A stretch of DNA of 64,000 bases from Pseudomonadota bacterium (GTDB lineage Bacteria; Pseudomonadota; Gammaproteobacteria; Steroidobacterales; Steroidobacteraceae), in NCBI GenBank assembly GCA_021792815.1, contig JAJYTX010000002.1, forward strand, positions 1-64,000, given 5' to 3'. This document shows, one piece after another, positions 62,865 through 64,000 of the stretch; the first letter of the stretch is position 1; every line of letters begins with the position of its first letter. The translations under genes and the position numbers were made by a program. Under the pieces are notes generated by a model that saw only the letters and a list, made by a program, of their open reading frames with translations, searched no databases and was not told the DNA's origin.

Positions 62865-63278
62865 ATGAACACGGGTGTGGGCCGCGCGCGGATAGGCCAG
62901 TGGTATCTGCGCTGGGACAAGGGTGAGCTTTTCCAGGTCACGGGTCGCGACGATCGCGCACGCACCATCGAGATGCAGACATTCGACGGCGACCTCGACG
63001 AGGTCGACGAAGCAGTCTGGACCACGCTGCCGCTGAGTCTCGCGGAGCCGCCGGAGGATTGGACGGGCCCCATGGACGACATCGAGACCGACGATCTCGG
63101 CTATTCCGAGACCGACATGCAGCCTTCGGACTGGGTTGAGCCGCTCGAGCCGGTGAGGGCGGCCGAGGAGGAGTGGGAGGATACGCGCGGGGAGGATGAG
63201 CGCGATCCGCAGGGCGAGGGACGGCCGCAGGAGGGCCTGGCGCTCGATGACCCTCAGGCCCGCAACCGGCTGGGTTGA
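62865..63278 (+). CDS. DUF6763 family protein
   Basis: 137 aa from the ATG at 62865 (MNTGVGRARIGQWYLRWDKG) with GGAG about 9 nt upstream. IGQWYLRWDKGELFQVTGRD, IEMQTFDGDLDEVDEAVWTT, EPPEDWTGPMDDIETDDLGY match the small acidic DUF6763 proteins; the family name is from memory. The C-terminal third is an acidic, Glu/Asp/Gln-rich tail that is probably disordered. Function is unknown. It is divergent from the CheB-CheR gene. Confidence 0.7.
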   Translation: MNTGVGRARIGQWYLRWDKGELFQVTGRDDRARTIEMQTFDGDLDEVDEAVWTTLPLSLAEPPEDWTGPMDDIETDDLGYSETDMQPSDWVEPLEPVRAAEEEWEDTRGEDERDPQGEGRPQEGLALDDPQARNRLG

Positions 63279-63308
63279 AGAGCGGCGTTGCCGCAGAGGG
63301 AGCTTTCG

Positions 63309-64000
63309 ATGATCTGGCGCCGCCTGATGCTCGCCGTGTGCGAGCTCGAGCTTCTCCCGATCCATGTGCTCGACCGGGTCGGACGGCTCGCTCGCGGGCT
63401 CGATGCGCAGCTCGAGCTGCTTCATTGTGTCTACGAGCCGCAGGCGGTGCAGGCTTGGGCGGGTCGCCAGCGCGCCGCGGAGGTGATCGGCGCCCGGGTC
63501 GAGGAGCGGCGGCGGCGCCTCGAGCGCCTCGCGGACGTGCTGCGCGACCAGGGACTGAAGGTCGAGGCCAATGTCCGCTGGGATACCCCAACCTTTGAAG
63601 GCATCGTCCGCCACGCCGAGCGCAACAAGCCCGATGTGCTGATCATTCCGGGCCTGCACCTTGACAAGGGCCTGCGCGCTGCGGCCTTCCGCGAGGGGCG
63701 GCTCATCGGGGAAAGCCCGGCCCCGGTGTTGTTTCTCAAGACGCGCGAGGTCTACTCCCAGGGGTGCGTCGTGGCCGCACTCGACCCGCAGCCGCAGCAG
63801 GGCTGCGGGGATCTCGAGGAGACGGTCGTCGGGGCGGCGAGGACGGTCGCCTCCGCCCTGGCGGGCTCGCCGGTGCGCCTGTTCAGCGCCCTGTTGCCCG
63901 GGCGGCTGGCTTCATACGGCGGGGCGGCCGCGGGCGGCGACGTTGGCTTCCCGGGGCAAGCCGCGCGCGTGGCCGAAACCGAGGCGCGCCTGCGCAGACT
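63309..64000 (+). CDS. Universal stress protein, 3' end beyond window
   Basis: 230 codons present, still open at the edge. Start ATG at 63309 with GAGGGAG about 7 nt upstream. First Usp domain: MIWRRLMLAVCELELLPIHV, then LDAQLELLHCVYEP, RWDTPTFEGIVRHAERNKPD and LIGESPAPVLFLKTREV. A second Usp-like domain begins at about residue 150 (CVVAALDPQPQQGCGDLEET), suggesting a tandem UspE-like protein. The usual G2xG9xG(S/T) ATP motif of single Usps is not seen in the first domain. It follows the DUF6763 gene by 30 bp and is probably co-transcribed. Confidence 0.8.
   Translation, partial: MIWRRLMLAVCELELLPIHVLDRVGRLARGLDAQLELLHCVYEPQAVQAWAGRQRAAEVIGARVEERRRRLERLADVLRDQGLKVEANVRWDTPTFEGIVRHAERNKPDVLIIPGLHLDKGLRAAAFREGRLIGESPAPVLFLKTREVYSQGCVVAALDPQPQQGCGDLEETVVGAARTVASALAGSPVRLFSALLPGRLASYGGAAAGGDVGFPGQAARVAETEARLRR

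Overview
The window is high-GC chromosomal DNA of a gammaproteobacterium. The evidence is the gene order ispB / rplU-rpmA-obgE / rpsT (opposite strand) / ribF-ileS-lspA-ispH, the tig-clpP-clpX-lon block, an LpxL/HtrB-type lipid A acyltransferase, and good sigma70-type promoters. I cannot name the genus; the DUF2844/DUF3443 lipoprotein cluster is also common in Burkholderiales-like genomes.

Layout. 1-1183: a short leftward operon of a lipoprotein and two small proteins, then tRNA-Pro. 1366-12667: housekeeping block (SEL1/TonB-like protein, ispB, ribosomal proteins, obgE, ribF, ileS, lspA, ispH, lpxL-like). 12668-16419: regulators, a DsbG-like thiol isomerase, a soluble histidine kinase and tRNA-Leu. 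16794-23337: proteostasis block tig-clpP-clpX-lon, followed by 79-bp tandem repeats and tRNA-Val. 23724-25504: decayed tRNA-Val integration site (broken integrase, higBA toxin-antitoxin, orphan small gene). 25635-35910: S10 peptidase, PPK2, a cobalamin mini-cluster (cbiB-cobD-cobQ), a GST, and a large secreted Asp-box protein. 36073-39315: DUF2844 plus two DUF3443 lipoproteins that carry two DTGS motifs each. 39525-40749: tRNA-Asp followed by a second broken integrase and a JetD-like (Wadjet) remnant. 40777-45351: hybrid kinase, double cupin, HPP membrane protein and gene fragments, including the tail of a terminal oxidase subunit III. 45548-49660: a GH106-type glycosidase with more A+T-rich codons than its neighbours. 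50541-54970: HhH-GPD protein, a GH57 pseudogene, an intact GH57 enzyme and glycogen synthase. 55132-62596: a dense signalling cluster (hybrid kinase, NarL-type regulator, CheR-like/PAS/HisKA_3 kinase, CheB-CheR-PAS-GAF protein). 62865-64000: DUF6763 protein and the start of a universal stress protein.

The core genes look ordinary. The most interesting parts are the signalling cluster, where a CheB-CheR fusion sits beside an apparent decayed paralogue fused to a kinase; the tRNA-linked island scars with a defence-gene remnant; the pepsin-like DUF3443 pair; and the glycogen locus, with a dead GH57 copy and a glycogen synthase lacking the usual lysine of its N-terminal motif. All functional calls come from reading motifs by eye; no searches were run.
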